Assembly: GCF_014650455.1 (NCBI RefSeq)
Contig: NZ_BMUZ01000002.1
Span: 278,125-342,124, forward strand
Source: Streptomyces xanthochromogenes
Lineage (GTDB): Bacteria > Actinomycetota > Actinomycetes > Streptomycetales > Streptomycetaceae
Reading direction: 5' to 3'
Length of the DNA: 64,000 nucleotides
Shown: piece by piece, positions 47,408-55,786 of the stretch
Layout of the letters: each line of letters starts with the position of its first letter
Numbering within the stretch: the first letter of the stretch is position 1
Notes under the pieces: model-generated
Databases searched by the model: none
The model's input: only the letters and a program-made list of their open reading frames with translations
What the model was told of the DNA's origin: nothing
Position numbers and translations under genes: made by a program

Positions 47408-48160
47408 ATGCGTCAGCAGCTCCGCGCCCTCGGCGTCCTCACCGCGGTCGGCGTCGCAGCCGGGGGACTGGCCGCGTGCGGCTCGATCGGCTCGATCGGC
47501 TCGATCGGGTCGCAGTCCTTCGAGGACGACCCCGCGCTCTCCGGCAGGATCACCGCCGTGCGCCTGGAGAACGGCTCGGGCGGGGTCACCGTGAACGGCA
47601 CCGACGGCGGCTCGGCGTCCTTGCACCGCAAGGTGTACTACGAGAAGGGCGCGACCAGGCCGTCGGGAGCCACCCACCGGATCGAGGACGGCGTACTCGT
47701 CCTCGGCGGCTGCTCCGGGTCCTGCTCGGTCAAGTACACCGTGCAGGTGCCCGCCGGCATCCCCATCAGCGGCGACGTGTCCTCGGGTGACGTCAGCCTG
47801 CACCGGGTGGGCGCGGTGGATGTGGCGGCGAGTTCCGGTGACATCGACCTTGCGGACGTCACCGGTGCGGTCAAGGTGAGGACCACCAGCGGCGAGATCA
47901 CCGGGAAGGGGCTCGCGGGCGGGGGCATCGACACCCGGACGGGTTCCGGGGACGTCCACCTCACGCCCAGCAGGCCGCAGAGCGTGCAGATCACCGCCGG
48001 AAGCGGCGATGTCGTCCTGACCGTGCCGTCCGCCGCGTACCGGGTGTCCGTGAAGACCGGCAGCGGGGACAGGAACGTCAAGGTGCCCGATGACCCTGCG
48101 GGCCCGTACGGGATCGGTCTGACGACCGGGAGCGGGGACGTGAGCGTGCGGACTTCCTGA
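47408..48160 (+). CDS. DUF4097-type beta-repeat lipoprotein
   Basis: 250 residues. The signal peptide ends in the lipobox LAACGS, followed by a short GSIGSIGSIGS linker encoded by three exact 9-bp copies (47480-47506). The mature part is a series of short beta repeats with recurrent SGDV/GSGDV turns (ISGDVSSGDVSLHRV, SSGDIDLADV, TRTGSGDVHL, ITAGSGDVVL, KTGSGDRNV, TTGSGDVSV), the adhesin-like DUF4097 solenoid. Probably exported and lipid-anchored; function unknown. GGGAG lies close upstream. Confidence 0.85.
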   Translation: MRQQLRALGVLTAVGVAAGGLAACGSIGSIGSIGSQSFEDDPALSGRITAVRLENGSGGVTVNGTDGGSASLHRKVYYEKGATRPSGATHRIEDGVLVLGGCSGSCSVKYTVQVPAGIPISGDVSSGDVSLHRVGAVDVAASSGDIDLADVTGAVKVRTTSGEITGKGLAGGGIDTRTGSGDVHLTPSRPQSVQITAGSGDVVLTVPSAAYRVSVKTGSGDRNVKVPDDPAGPYGIGLTTGSGDVSVRTS

Positions 48161-48182
48161 ACGGGCTCGGGGGTGCCGGACC

Positions 48183-48199
48183 CCGGGGCTCCGCCCCGG
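48183..48199. terminator. Short hairpin between convergent genes
   Basis: CCGGGGC and GCCCCGG form a 7-bp stem with a 3-base loop between the lipoprotein and epimerase genes; a possible bidirectional terminator, of a sequence type widespread in Streptomyces spacers. Confidence 0.45.
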
Positions 48200-48247
48200 A
48201 CCCCGGCCGTGGGGCGCTCGTCCTCGGTCTCCCCGGGGCCGGTCCGG

Positions 48248-49138
48248 CTAGTCCAGCGCCGCCGTGATCGCGTCCTCCACCCCCGGGAACGCGAACGCGA
48301 ACCCCGCCGACAGCAGCCGCGAGGGCAGGACGCGCTGGCTGGACAGGATGTCCCCGGCCGCTTCGCCCAGGGCCAGGCGCATCGCGGGGGCCGGAACGGG
48401 GAAGAGGGCGGGGCGGTGCAGGATCCGGGACATGGCCGCGGTCACCTCGCCGTTCGTGACCGGCTCGGGCGCCGTCAGGTTCACCGGACCGGAAAGACCC
48501 TCCGTGTCCATCAGGAACCGCAGCGCCGCCACCTCGTCGTGCAGCGCGATGAACGACCAGTACTGGCGCCCGCTGCCGAGCCGCCCGCCCAGGCCCGCCC
48601 GGAACAGCGGGATGAGCTTCGCCCACGCGCCGCCCTTGCGGGACACCACCAGGCCCGTGCGGGCGAACACCGTGCGGATGCCCGCCTCCTCGGCGGGGGC
48701 CGCCGCCTCCTCCCACTCCACGCACACCCGGGAGAGGAACCCGTCGCCCGGCGGCGCCGACTCGTCGACGGCACGGTCGCCCGTGTCGCCGTAGAAGCCG
48801 ATCGCCGACCCGCTGACCAACACCTTCGGCGGGGTGTCCAGGGAGGCGAGCGCCTCGACGAGCGCGGTCGTGCCGAGCACCCGGCTGTCCCGGATCTGCT
48901 TCTTGTACGCGTCGGTCCACCGGTGGTCGGCCACGCCCGCCCCGGCCAGATGCACGACCGCCGCGCTGCCGGCCAGGCCCGCCGCGTCCACGTACTGACG
49001 TACCGGATCCCACTCGACCTCGTCGGGAGCGCCGGGCCTGCGCCGTACGAGACGCAGCACCTCGTGCCCGTCCGCGCGCAGCGAGCGCACCAGTTCCGCA
49101 CCGATCAGTCCTGTCGAACCCGTCACCGCGATCTTCAT
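48248..49138 (-). CDS. NAD-dependent epimerase-like protein (TIGR01777/DUF1731)
   Basis: 296 residues. N-terminal Rossmann motif VTGSTGLIGAELVRSL; then VVHLAGAGVADHRW, SGSAIGFYGDTGDRAVDE (Ser and Tyr-type active region), and the C-terminal DUF1731 part PVPAPAMRLALGEAAGDIL with SSQRVLPSRL. This group is related to the SulA/YfcH proteins, whose biochemical role is unknown. Divergent from the GNAT gene with only 45 bp between starts. Confidence 0.9.
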   Translation of the reverse strand: MKIAVTGSTGLIGAELVRSLRADGHEVLRLVRRRPGAPDEVEWDPVRQYVDAAGLAGSAAVVHLAGAGVADHRWTDAYKKQIRDSRVLGTTALVEALASLDTPPKVLVSGSAIGFYGDTGDRAVDESAPPGDGFLSRVCVEWEEAAAPAEEAGIRTVFARTGLVVSRKGGAWAKLIPLFRAGLGGRLGSGRQYWSFIALHDEVAALRFLMDTEGLSGPVNLTAPEPVTNGEVTAAMSRILHRPALFPVPAPAMRLALGEAAGDILSSQRVLPSRLLSAGFAFAFPGVEDAITAALD

Positions 49139-49183
49139 GCGGTCCATCCTCGCCTGCCCCGGCCCGCATGGCACAGTGGCCGC

Positions 49184-49711
49184 ATGCCTGAGTCGTACAC
49201 CGAGCCCAGTGGTCCCACTCCTCTGCTCATACGGCCCGCCCGCCGCTCGGACGGCGAGGCGCTGGGGGAGCTCACCCGGGCCGCCTGGTCCCCGCTGCAC
49301 TCCGTACAGCCGCGCCCGGCTCCGCCGTACGCGCCCTTCTACGACGAGCAGCACGAGCCCGAGCACTATCTCGTCGCGGAGGCGGACGGCGAGGTCGTGG
49401 GGTTCGTCCGCCTGGTGCCGGCCACCTCGCTCGCGTGCAACAGTCACGTCCGCCAGATCCAGGGCCTCGAAGTCGCCGAGGCCGCACGTGGCAGGGGCGT
49501 GGCGCGGGCCCTGCTGCACGCCGCGTACGACGCGTCCCGCCGCCAGGGCGCCACCCGGATCACCCTGCGCGTCCTCGGCCACAACGCCCCGGCCCGTGCC
49601 CTGTACGCGGCGGAGGGCTTCGCCGTCGAGGGCGTACTGCCGGGGGAGTTCCTCCTCGACGGCGCCCACGTGGACGACGTCCTGATGGGCCGGACGCTGC
49701 TCGACCGCTGA
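49184..49711 (+). CDS. GNAT-family N-acetyltransferase
   Basis: 175 residues. Typical GNAT core: LIRPARRSDGEALGELTRAA, VGFVRLVPAT, IQGLEVAEAARGRGVARALL (acetyl-CoA loop) and RVLGHNAPARALYAAEGF. It acetylates an unknown small molecule or protein. CACAGT lies six bases before the ATG and no ribosome-binding site is evident, so translation is probably leaderless. Confidence 0.9.
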   Translation: MPESYTEPSGPTPLLIRPARRSDGEALGELTRAAWSPLHSVQPRPAPPYAPFYDEQHEPEHYLVAEADGEVVGFVRLVPATSLACNSHVRQIQGLEVAEAARGRGVARALLHAAYDASRRQGATRITLRVLGHNAPARALYAAEGFAVEGVLPGEFLLDGAHVDDVLMGRTLLDR

Positions 49712-49798
49712 CCACCGGCCCGGTCTCCGGCCCGCGTGACATCGACTCCGTTACCCCCGGCACCGCCCCCCCCTCGACCCCGAAAGCAGGGCAGCTCC

Positions 49799-51064
49799 GT
49801 GTCAGACTCCACCCCTTCCGCCAAGGCCGCCGCCGACACCGCCCGCATCGCCCTGCGGGGGCTCGACGCGATCCGGGACGATCTCGCCGCCGTCTACCGC
49901 GATCTGCACGCCCATCCCGAGCTGTCCTTCGCCGAGCACCGCACGGCCGCCGAAGTCGCGCGCAGGGCGCGGGAGTTCGGGTGCGAGGTGACGACCGGGG
50001 TCGGGCGCACCGGGGTCGTCGCCGTGCTGGCCAACGGGCCCGGGCCCACCGTGCTGCTGCGGGCCGACTTCGACGCCCTGCCGGTCACCGAGCGGACCGG
50101 GCTCGACTACGCGTCGACGGCCGAGGGCGTCATGCACGCCTGTGGGCACGACATGCACGTCAGCTGTCTCCTCGGAACGCTCAAGCTCCTCGCGGACGCC
50201 CGCTCGCTGTGGAGCGGCACCGTCCTCGGCGTATTCCAGCCCGCCGAGGAGGTCGGACAGGGCGCGCGGGCCATGCTCGACGACGGTCTCTACGAGCGGT
50301 TCGGCACCCCCGACGTGGTGCTCGGCCAGCACGTCGGGCCGTTCCCGGCCGGGCTGATCGGCGCGCACGCGGGTCCCGCCTTCGCCGCCACCGACGCGCT
50401 CAGGGTCGTCATGTACGGCAAGGGGGCGCACGGTTCGCGGCCCGAGGCGTCGGTCGACCCGGTGGTGATGGCCGCCTCGACCGTCATGCGGCTCCAGACG
50501 ATCGTCTCGCGCGAGATCCCGGGCGGTGAGACGGCCGTCGTCACCGTGGGCGCGCTCAACGCCGGGACCAAGGACAACATCATCCCGGACGAGGCCGAGC
50601 TGCAGCTCAACATCCGTACGTACAAGGACGAGGTGCGCACGAAGGTGCTCGCCGCGGTGGAGCGGATCGTGCGCGGGGAGGCCGCCGTCGCGGGGGCGGA
50701 GCGCGAGCCCAGCATCACCGGGATCGACTCGTTCCCGGTGCTCGTCAACGACGCCGGCGCGACGGCCCGCACGATGGCCGCGGTCGGCGCGGTCATCGGC
50801 GACGACCGCGTGCTCGACCCGGGGCCCGTGACCGGCAGCGAGGACGTCGGCCTGTTCGCCACGGAGGCCCAAGTCCCGCTCTGCTACTGGCTGTTCGGTG
50901 GCACGGACCCCGAGGCGTACGGGTCCGCGTTCGCCGCGGGCACCGTCGACAGGGACATCCCCTCCAACCACTCGCCCTTCTTCGCCCCGGTCGTCGAGCC
51001 CACCCTGACCACCGGTGTCACGGCCCTCACCACGGCCGCGCTCGCCTGGCTCGACGCGCGGTAG
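49799..51064 (+). CDS. M20-family amidohydrolase (hippurate hydrolase type)
   Basis: 421 residues. Metal-dependent amidohydrolase/carboxypeptidase: RDLHAHPELSFAEHRTA, LLRADFDALPV, HACGHDMHVSCLLG and GVFQPAEEVGQGARAML supply the metal ligands and catalytic Glu; the dimerisation domain has YGKGAHGSRPEASVDPV. It hydrolyses N-acyl amino acids or similar amides in the cytoplasm. I prefer the GTG at 49799; an upstream GTG at 49736 would add a Pro-rich N-terminus. Confidence 0.9.
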   Translation: MSDSTPSAKAAADTARIALRGLDAIRDDLAAVYRDLHAHPELSFAEHRTAAEVARRAREFGCEVTTGVGRTGVVAVLANGPGPTVLLRADFDALPVTERTGLDYASTAEGVMHACGHDMHVSCLLGTLKLLADARSLWSGTVLGVFQPAEEVGQGARAMLDDGLYERFGTPDVVLGQHVGPFPAGLIGAHAGPAFAATDALRVVMYGKGAHGSRPEASVDPVVMAASTVMRLQTIVSREIPGGETAVVTVGALNAGTKDNIIPDEAELQLNIRTYKDEVRTKVLAAVERIVRGEAAVAGAEREPSITGIDSFPVLVNDAGATARTMAAVGAVIGDDRVLDPGPVTGSEDVGLFATEAQVPLCYWLFGGTDPEAYGSAFAAGTVDRDIPSNHSPFFAPVVEPTLTTGVTALTTAALAWLDAR

Positions 51065-51072
51065 CCGGCCGC

Positions 51073-51723
51073 TCAACGGCCCAACAGGCGCATCCCGCCG
51101 GTGAGTTCGCGCAGACAGCGCACCGCGAGCTCGGCGGGGGAGCCGGCGCCCGAGGCGGGGGCGTCGGTGACGGCCCACGCCTCCAGGGCCACCCGGATCG
51201 CGTCGGTGGCCGCCGCCGCCACGAGGCGGACCTCCAGGCCGTCGGCGCCCGGCCCGGCGAGCCGGGCGAGCACGGGAAGCAGGCGCTCCTCGGAGTCCTG
51301 GTTCACCCGGTACCAGACCGCGCGCAGCGCCGCGTCGTGCTCGGCGGCGCGCAGCAGTCCCCTGGTCCATCGCAGCTGCTCGACGGCGGCCGCGTCGGGC
51401 GCCGAGAGGGCCTGGCGGACGGCGACCTCCAGGGTCCTGGCGAGGGGGCCGGGCTCGGCGGCCTCCAGCAGCGCGCGCCACCGTTCGGCGCCGCCCGAGA
51501 GCAGGGGCCCGACCGCGTCCTGCTTGGAGCGGAAGTAGCGGTAGAAGGTGCGCAGCGCGACCCCGGCGTGCCGGGCGATGGCCTCGGCGGTGGTGCCGTC
51601 CGGCCCGTGCTCGGCGAAGAGTGCGGCCGCGGCCCGGGCGATGTCGAGCTGGGTCGCGGCCTTGCGGCGTTCGGTGAGCGAGGGGGCGGGCGCGGACGGG
51701 GACTGCGGAACGGGGTGGGTCAC
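51073..51723 (-). CDS. TetR-family regulator
   Basis: 216 residues. Helix-turn-helix region TTAEAIARHAGVALRTFYRY followed by FRSKQDAVGPLL, with a helical ligand domain. Start is the GTG at 51723: TACGCT ends six bases upstream with no ribosome-binding site, a leaderless pattern; an ATG at 51759 is the alternative. Divergent from a short-chain dehydrogenase gene, with TGGCA-n5-TGCCA between them. It likely represses that gene. Confidence 0.87.
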   Translation of the reverse strand: MTHPVPQSPSAPAPSLTERRKAATQLDIARAAAALFAEHGPDGTTAEAIARHAGVALRTFYRYFRSKQDAVGPLLSGGAERWRALLEAAEPGPLARTLEVAVRQALSAPDAAAVEQLRWTRGLLRAAEHDAALRAVWYRVNQDSEERLLPVLARLAGPGADGLEVRLVAAAATDAIRVALEAWAVTDAPASGAGSPAELAVRCLRELTGGMRLLGR

Positions 51724-51771
51724 TTCGCCAGCGTACGCCCGGGACCTCTGGGTGTGCATGGATTGACGTCG

Positions 51772-51786
51772 TGGCAAAACGTGCCA
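51772..51786. promoter_or_regulatory. Inverted repeat between tetR and SDR genes
   Basis: TGGCA (51772-51776), spacer AAACG, TGCCA (51782-51786): a perfect 5-bp inverted repeat in a divergent TetR/SDR promoter region, preceded by TTGACG (51763-51768). Candidate TetR operator. Confidence 0.5.
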
Positions 51787-51883
51787 TCCGGGCGTACGGT
51801 GGACGTCGAACGCTGCCACCCCCCGGTAGGCGGACGCTGCCGTCCCGGCAGTCGTCGGACACATCGAGAAAGCTGGACCCGCG

Positions 51884-52687
51884 ATGAGCGTGAACACCGT
51901 CACCGACCGCTACGAAGGACGCCGCGCCCTGGTCACCGGGGGTGGCTCCGGCATCGGGCAGGCCACCGTGCTGCGCATGCTCGCCGAGGGCGCCCATGTG
52001 GTGGCCGCCGACGTCAGTGAGGCGGGCCTGAAGGACACCGCGGACAAGGCGGGCGCCGGCATCGGACGGCTCACCACGCTCGTCGTCGACATAGCCGACG
52101 AGGCGTCGGTCCGCGAGGGCGTCGCGGCCGCGGTCTCCGCGCTCGGCGGCCTGGACGTGCTGGTCAACGCGGCCGGCATCCTGCGCTCCTCGCACACCCA
52201 CGAAACGAGCCTGGCCGACTTCAACCAGGTCGTCGCGGTCAACCTGACCGGCACCTTCCTGATGATCCGCGAGGCCGTTCCGGCGCTGCTCGAAGGCAAC
52301 GGGGCCGCCGTCGTCAACTTCAGCTCGACCTCGGCGGTGTTCGCCCACCCGTACATGGCGGCCTACGCGGCGAGCAAGGGCGGAATCCAGTCGATGACGC
52401 ACGCACTGGCCGCCGAGTACGCCAAGCAGGGCATCCGCTTCACCGCCGTGCAGCCCGGTTCGATCTCCTCCGGCATGACGGACGGAAGCGGCGCCTCCCG
52501 CTCCAGCGTGGGCCCCGGCCTGCCCGCCGACGCCGACATGTCCCTCTTCATGAAGCTCGCCCCGGCCATCGGCCAGGGCTTCGCGGGCCCGGAGACGGTG
52601 GCCTCGGTGGTCGCGATGCTGGCGAGCGACGACGGGCGCTTCATCACCGGTACCGAGGTCCGCGTCGACGGCGGCACGCACTTCTGA
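51884..52687 (+). CDS. Short-chain dehydrogenase/reductase
   Basis: 267 residues of the classical SDR family. Cofactor loop TGGGSGIG (residues 19-26), Asn in NAAG, catalytic Ser148, Tyr161 and Lys165 (FSSTSAV ... YAASKGG). AADV after the second strand suggests NAD preference. Substrate unknown; the divergent TetR gene suggests induction by a specific ligand. The 3' end, including the stop, is duplicated immediately downstream. Confidence 0.92.
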   Translation: MSVNTVTDRYEGRRALVTGGGSGIGQATVLRMLAEGAHVVAADVSEAGLKDTADKAGAGIGRLTTLVVDIADEASVREGVAAAVSALGGLDVLVNAAGILRSSHTHETSLADFNQVVAVNLTGTFLMIREAVPALLEGNGAAVVNFSSTSAVFAHPYMAAYAASKGGIQSMTHALAAEYAKQGIRFTAVQPGSISSGMTDGSGASRSSVGPGLPADADMSLFMKLAPAIGQGFAGPETVASVVAMLASDDGRFITGTEVRVDGGTHF

Positions 52688-52732
52688 GGTCCGACACCGA
52701 GGTCCACGTCGAGGCGGCACGCACTTCTGAGG
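52652..52732. repeat. 44-bp-period duplication of the SDR 3' end
   Basis: The last 38 bases of the gene (52652-52689, including TGA) recur at 52696-52732 with one substitution and one deletion. The second copy is outside the gene, so this is a local tandem duplication of a gene end. Confidence 0.93.
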
Positions 52733-52779
52733 GCCGGTACGCGGCTCCGGCCGGTGGCGCGCGGCCCGTCCCGGCGCGC

Positions 52780-53301
52780 TCAGCCGGTGCCGAACCGCTC
52801 CCACAGGCGCGGGAAACGGTCCGCGAGCGCCGAGTCGTCCTCGAAGTCCAGCGGCGTCCCCTCCGGCTCCTCGGCCTGGGCGGGGATGCCGAGGTCCGGA
52901 GCCTCGACTCCGGTGAGCTGCTCGTACGCCTCGTCCGCGGCGTAGCCGAGCTCCTCGCCGTCGCCGTCGACCTCCTCGTCGAACTCGCCGAGGAGGCCGG
53001 CGAGCGCGTCCGGGTCGTGCAGCGCGCCCTCGAAGACCTCGCGGCCCTGGCCGATGAGCCAGCAGCGGAAGTAGTCGAAGGCGTCGTCGCTCGCCCCGTC
53101 GAGCAGCACGGCCGCGGCTCCCCACAGGTCCCAGCGGTAGGCCCGGTTGTAGCGCGCCTCGAAGTGCCGGGCGAAGTCGAGCACGGAGTCGGGGTCGTAC
53201 TGCAGCAGCCGGTCCACCAGCAGGTCGGCCTGTTCCTCGGGGTCGCCGTCGGCGGCCTCGCGAGCACGGTCGACGATCTCCCAGAACTCCGTCTCGTCCA
53301 T
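52780..53301 (-). CDS. DUF4240-domain protein
   Basis: 173 residues, very acidic. The N-terminal DUF4240 region has TEFWEIVDRAREAADGDPEE, DFARHFEARYNRAYRWDLWG, AAAVLLDGASDDAFDYFRCW and LIGQGREVFEGALHDPDAL. The family occurs in actinomycete and other bacterial genomes with no known activity, sometimes beside toxin-immunity genes; nothing like that is seen here. A GTG codon directly precedes the ATG. Confidence 0.87.
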   Translation of the reverse strand: MDETEFWEIVDRAREAADGDPEEQADLLVDRLLQYDPDSVLDFARHFEARYNRAYRWDLWGAAAVLLDGASDDAFDYFRCWLIGQGREVFEGALHDPDALAGLLGEFDEEVDGDGEELGYAADEAYEQLTGVEAPDLGIPAQAEEPEGTPLDFEDDSALADRFPRLWERFGTG

Positions 53302-53398
53302 CACGGAACCAGCATCGTGGGTGGGGGAGGGCGGCGCACGCGGAGCGGCGCTATTCGTCCGGTTGCCGCTCCCGGACGCTGCCCCGCGCCCGGCCCGG

Positions 53399-54271
53399 CT
53401 ACTCGTCGAGCGGACGCAGCGGGGTCGCCACCGTCTCCCAGCGCGAGTCGAACCACGCCTGGACCTGCTGGAACTCCGCGCGTTCCAGGGGCCGCGCCCC
53501 GTTGCCCTCCAAGGTGGCCGGGAACAGGGTGTCGCTGTGCAGTTCCAGTACCTCTATGGACGCGGCGTCCACCAGGATGCGGGTCTTGCGCAGGAAGTAG
53601 TAGCCGGTCAGCATCTGGGTGCCGTTGATGAGGTAGCGCTTCTCGCCGGGCACCGTCGGAAGGCCCCGGATCTCCACGGACACCGAGCCGACCGTGCCCT
53701 CCTCGGCCAGCTGGGTGAGCGAGTGGTGCAGCGCCTCCGCGTACATCCGGATGACCCGGCGAAGCCGCCGCAGCGGGCGCAGGTCCCCCGGGTCGTCGAG
53801 GTGGCGCGGATAGGGGTGGTGGGTGTCCAGGTCCGGCACCAGGACCCGTACCCGGACCGAACGGGGGGCCGCCCGGTCGCCGAGGCGGATCAGCTCGGCC
53901 TGCTGCTGGACCGCGCGGGACAGCTCCTCGGTGTGCAGCGACCATACGTCCAGGGAGACGTGGGGGGCCTCGAAGGCGCGGGAGACGTAATGGACCAATG
54001 GCCGCCCGATGGCAGCCTGCCGGGCCACCCGGGCGCCGCGCCCGGACACTCCCTCCTCCAGGAGCTGCTCGTCGCGCAGCAGCTGGAGCGCCTTCTGCAC
54101 GGTGCCGCGTCCGCAGCGGAAGCGCCGCATGAGCTGCTCCTGTTTGGGCAGCCCCTCGCCGGGCGCCGGCACCCCGTTCTGGATGTCCTGGCGCAGCGCG
54201 TCGGCGACCAATCGGTAGCGGGGGATCTCCCCGGCGTCTTCCCGGTCGGCCCCGTTGATGTGGGTCGTCAC
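53399..54271 (-). CDS. GntR-type regulator, paralogue 1
   Basis: 290 residues. GntR winged helix in the first 80 residues (RYRLVADALRQDIQNG, LPKQEQLMRRFRCGRGTVQK, ALQLLRDEQLL). The C-terminal 200 residues are not a FCD, UTRA or aminotransferase domain that I recognise; they contain VRVRVLVPDLDTHHPYPRHL, YLINGTQMLTGYYFLRKTR and QAWFDSRWETVATPL. The same blocks occur in the gene at 54799-55710, so the two are paralogues. Divergent from the small membrane protein gene, across a region with inverted repeats. Confidence 0.82.
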   Translation of the reverse strand: MTTHINGADREDAGEIPRYRLVADALRQDIQNGVPAPGEGLPKQEQLMRRFRCGRGTVQKALQLLRDEQLLEEGVSGRGARVARQAAIGRPLVHYVSRAFEAPHVSLDVWSLHTEELSRAVQQQAELIRLGDRAAPRSVRVRVLVPDLDTHHPYPRHLDDPGDLRPLRRLRRVIRMYAEALHHSLTQLAEEGTVGSVSVEIRGLPTVPGEKRYLINGTQMLTGYYFLRKTRILVDAASIEVLELHSDTLFPATLEGNGARPLERAEFQQVQAWFDSRWETVATPLRPLDE

Positions 54272-54364
54272 CCACCGAGGCTACAACTCGCGGTCAGGAC
54301 AGGACAGATGGCTGCATCGACCGGTCAACTGGCCCTGTTGCCCGGTTGGTTGGGGTGCATGGTC

Positions 54365-54416
54365 GGTCAACCTCCCATTGGCATAGTCGTGTTGCTCAAT
54401 ATGCAGTCGGTTGACC
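54365..54416. promoter_or_regulatory. Inverted GGTCAACC repeat and CCATTGGCA site upstream of GntR paralogue 1
   Basis: GGTCAACC (54365-54372) and GGTTGACC (54409-54416) are exact inverse complements. Between them lies CCATTGGCA (54375-54383), the reverse of the TGCCAATGG found upstream of the second paralogue. A related CCGGTCAACTGG lies at 54321-54332. This 259-bp AT-richer spacer is the divergent promoter region of the regulator and the small membrane protein. Confidence 0.5.
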
Positions 54417-54530
54417 ATAGATGGCAGCCATTCAGCCCGGGTAGGAAGAGGGCACACGATCGCCTGCCATTGAGGGTGCCGAGCGTCACTCCACGCGGTC
54501 CGCGGCGGCGACAACCGGAGGAGGTGTTCC

Positions 54531-54758
54531 ATGGGACTGGAGACACGCGTGCAAATCGTCCTCGAACTGCTGTCGAACGTGGGTGTGGTGTCCCTGCTCG
54601 GCCCGTCGGGCCTGCTGGTGCTCGCGCTGGGCGTGCTGCTCGCGAAGGGCGGCGGCTCGGACGGCGAACGGCCGCCCGCGGTCCCGGCCGGGCCGCGCAC
54701 CAACCTGGTGTGCGTGGCGGCCGTGCTCCTGGTGATCCTGCTGATCGCCGCCCGCTGA
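54531..54758 (+). CDS. Small two-helix membrane protein, 75 residues
   Basis: Starts MGLETRVQIVLELLSN with GGAGGAGGTG just upstream. Two hydrophobic helices (VVSLLGPSGLLVLALGVLLA and LVCVAAVLLVILLIAA) flank a Gly/Pro-rich loop (KGGGSDGERPPAVPAGPRTN). It lies between two paralogous GntR-type regulator genes and is divergent from the first, so it may be their target. No family recognised. Confidence 0.72.
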   Translation: MGLETRVQIVLELLSNVGVVSLLGPSGLLVLALGVLLAKGGGSDGERPPAVPAGPRTNLVCVAAVLLVILLIAAR

Positions 54759-54798
54759 GCGGGACGTCACGGCGAACGGCGCCCGCTCCGGATGCGGC

Positions 54799-55710
54799 TC
54801 AGTTCGGCTCCATGGGGCGGGCGATGGTGTTCCACAGGGAGTCGAACCACTGCTGGGTCTGCTCCACATAGCTGCGGGTGACCTGGTCGTCGTCCACCAC
54901 GGTGTGCCGGAAGAGCATGCCCTCCACGCCGAGCATGTCGTAGATCTCGATCGGATTCCGGTCGAGATCCACGGTGCGTTCGGTCACCTGGTAGTGCCCG
55001 GCGAGGACCTCGCTGCCGTTGAGGATGTAGACCTTCTGCGTCGGCGTGATCGACACCTTGCGGGCCTCGACCGTCACGTCCGGGACCAGATCGCGGACCT
55101 TCAGCATCCGCAGCGAGTGGCGCAGCGAGCCGTAGATGTGGTCGCTGGTGATCCGCAGCCGCTCGCGCGGCCGGGTGTTGCCGAGGTCGCCGATCACCTG
55201 CGGCAGCGCGAGGGGCGCCTCGGCGTCGGGCAGCAGGATGCGCACCGCGACACGGCGCGGGCCCGCGCCCTCGGCCTGCACGGTGACGAGCGGGCCTGCC
55301 AGCGCCGAGGCCAGCGTCTCGCCATTGAGGCAGTACGCGTCGATGGTCACCTCGTCCTGGCGGAAGCACTGCGCCACCCGCTCGCCCAGGAAGACGCCGG
55401 CGGGGCGGGGCGAATGGCGGCGCGGTCCGGGTACCTCGCGCCGGTCCTGCCGGTCCGGGCGCCGGTCCGGGCGGGCCACCGTCGGCGGGGTGCCCTGCTG
55501 GGCCCGCCGGATCAGGCCTTCCCGCTCCAGGAGCTCGACGGCGCCGCGGACCGCGCCGCGCGGTACCGAGAAGCGCTCGCTGAGCTGCGCCTGGGTCGGG
55601 AGGTGCTCACCGACCCGCAGCTCCCCGCAGGAGATGAGGGCACGCAGACCGTCGGCGACCACATCCCGCGGACGACGCTGTCCATCGGTAGAAGCGCTGA
55701 TTCCAGGCAC
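54799..55710 (-). CDS. GntR-type regulator, paralogue 2
   Basis: 303 residues. N-terminal GntR winged helix (RDVVADGLRALISCGELRVG, LPTQAQLSERFSVPRGAVRG, AVELLEREGLI), a basic linker (RPDRRPDRQDRREVPGPRR), then the same unassigned C-terminal domain as the gene at 53399-54271: VAVRILLPDAEAPLALPQ, VYILNGSEVLAGHYQVTERT and QQWFDSLWNTIARPM. Two TGCCAATG sites lie 21-70 bp upstream of its start. Confidence 0.82.
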   Translation of the reverse strand: MPGISASTDGQRRPRDVVADGLRALISCGELRVGEHLPTQAQLSERFSVPRGAVRGAVELLEREGLIRRAQQGTPPTVARPDRRPDRQDRREVPGPRRHSPRPAGVFLGERVAQCFRQDEVTIDAYCLNGETLASALAGPLVTVQAEGAGPRRVAVRILLPDAEAPLALPQVIGDLGNTRPRERLRITSDHIYGSLRHSLRMLKVRDLVPDVTVEARKVSITPTQKVYILNGSEVLAGHYQVTERTVDLDRNPIEIYDMLGVEGMLFRHTVVDDDQVTRSYVEQTQQWFDSLWNTIARPMEPN

Positions 55711-55730
55711 ACAGCAAGCCTACAACGGGC

Positions 55731-55780
55731 TGCCAATGACGGCGAGTTGTCTGCCGGAAACTGCCCGTATCTGCCAATGG
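55731..55780. promoter_or_regulatory. Paired TGCCAATG sites upstream of GntR paralogue 2
   Basis: TGCCAATG at 55731-55738 and TGCCAATGG at 55772-55780, same orientation, 41 bp apart, in the 76-bp spacer ahead of the regulator gene. The reverse of the same word occurs at 54375-54383 near the first paralogue. Candidate binding sites for one or both regulators. Confidence 0.5.
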
Positions 55781-55786
55781 CCCGCG

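Noticed and set aside
53399..55710. Regulator pair plus small membrane protein as a toxin-antitoxin or phage-defence module
   Set aside because: No toxin, nuclease or defence domain is visible; the features fit ordinary transcriptional regulation.
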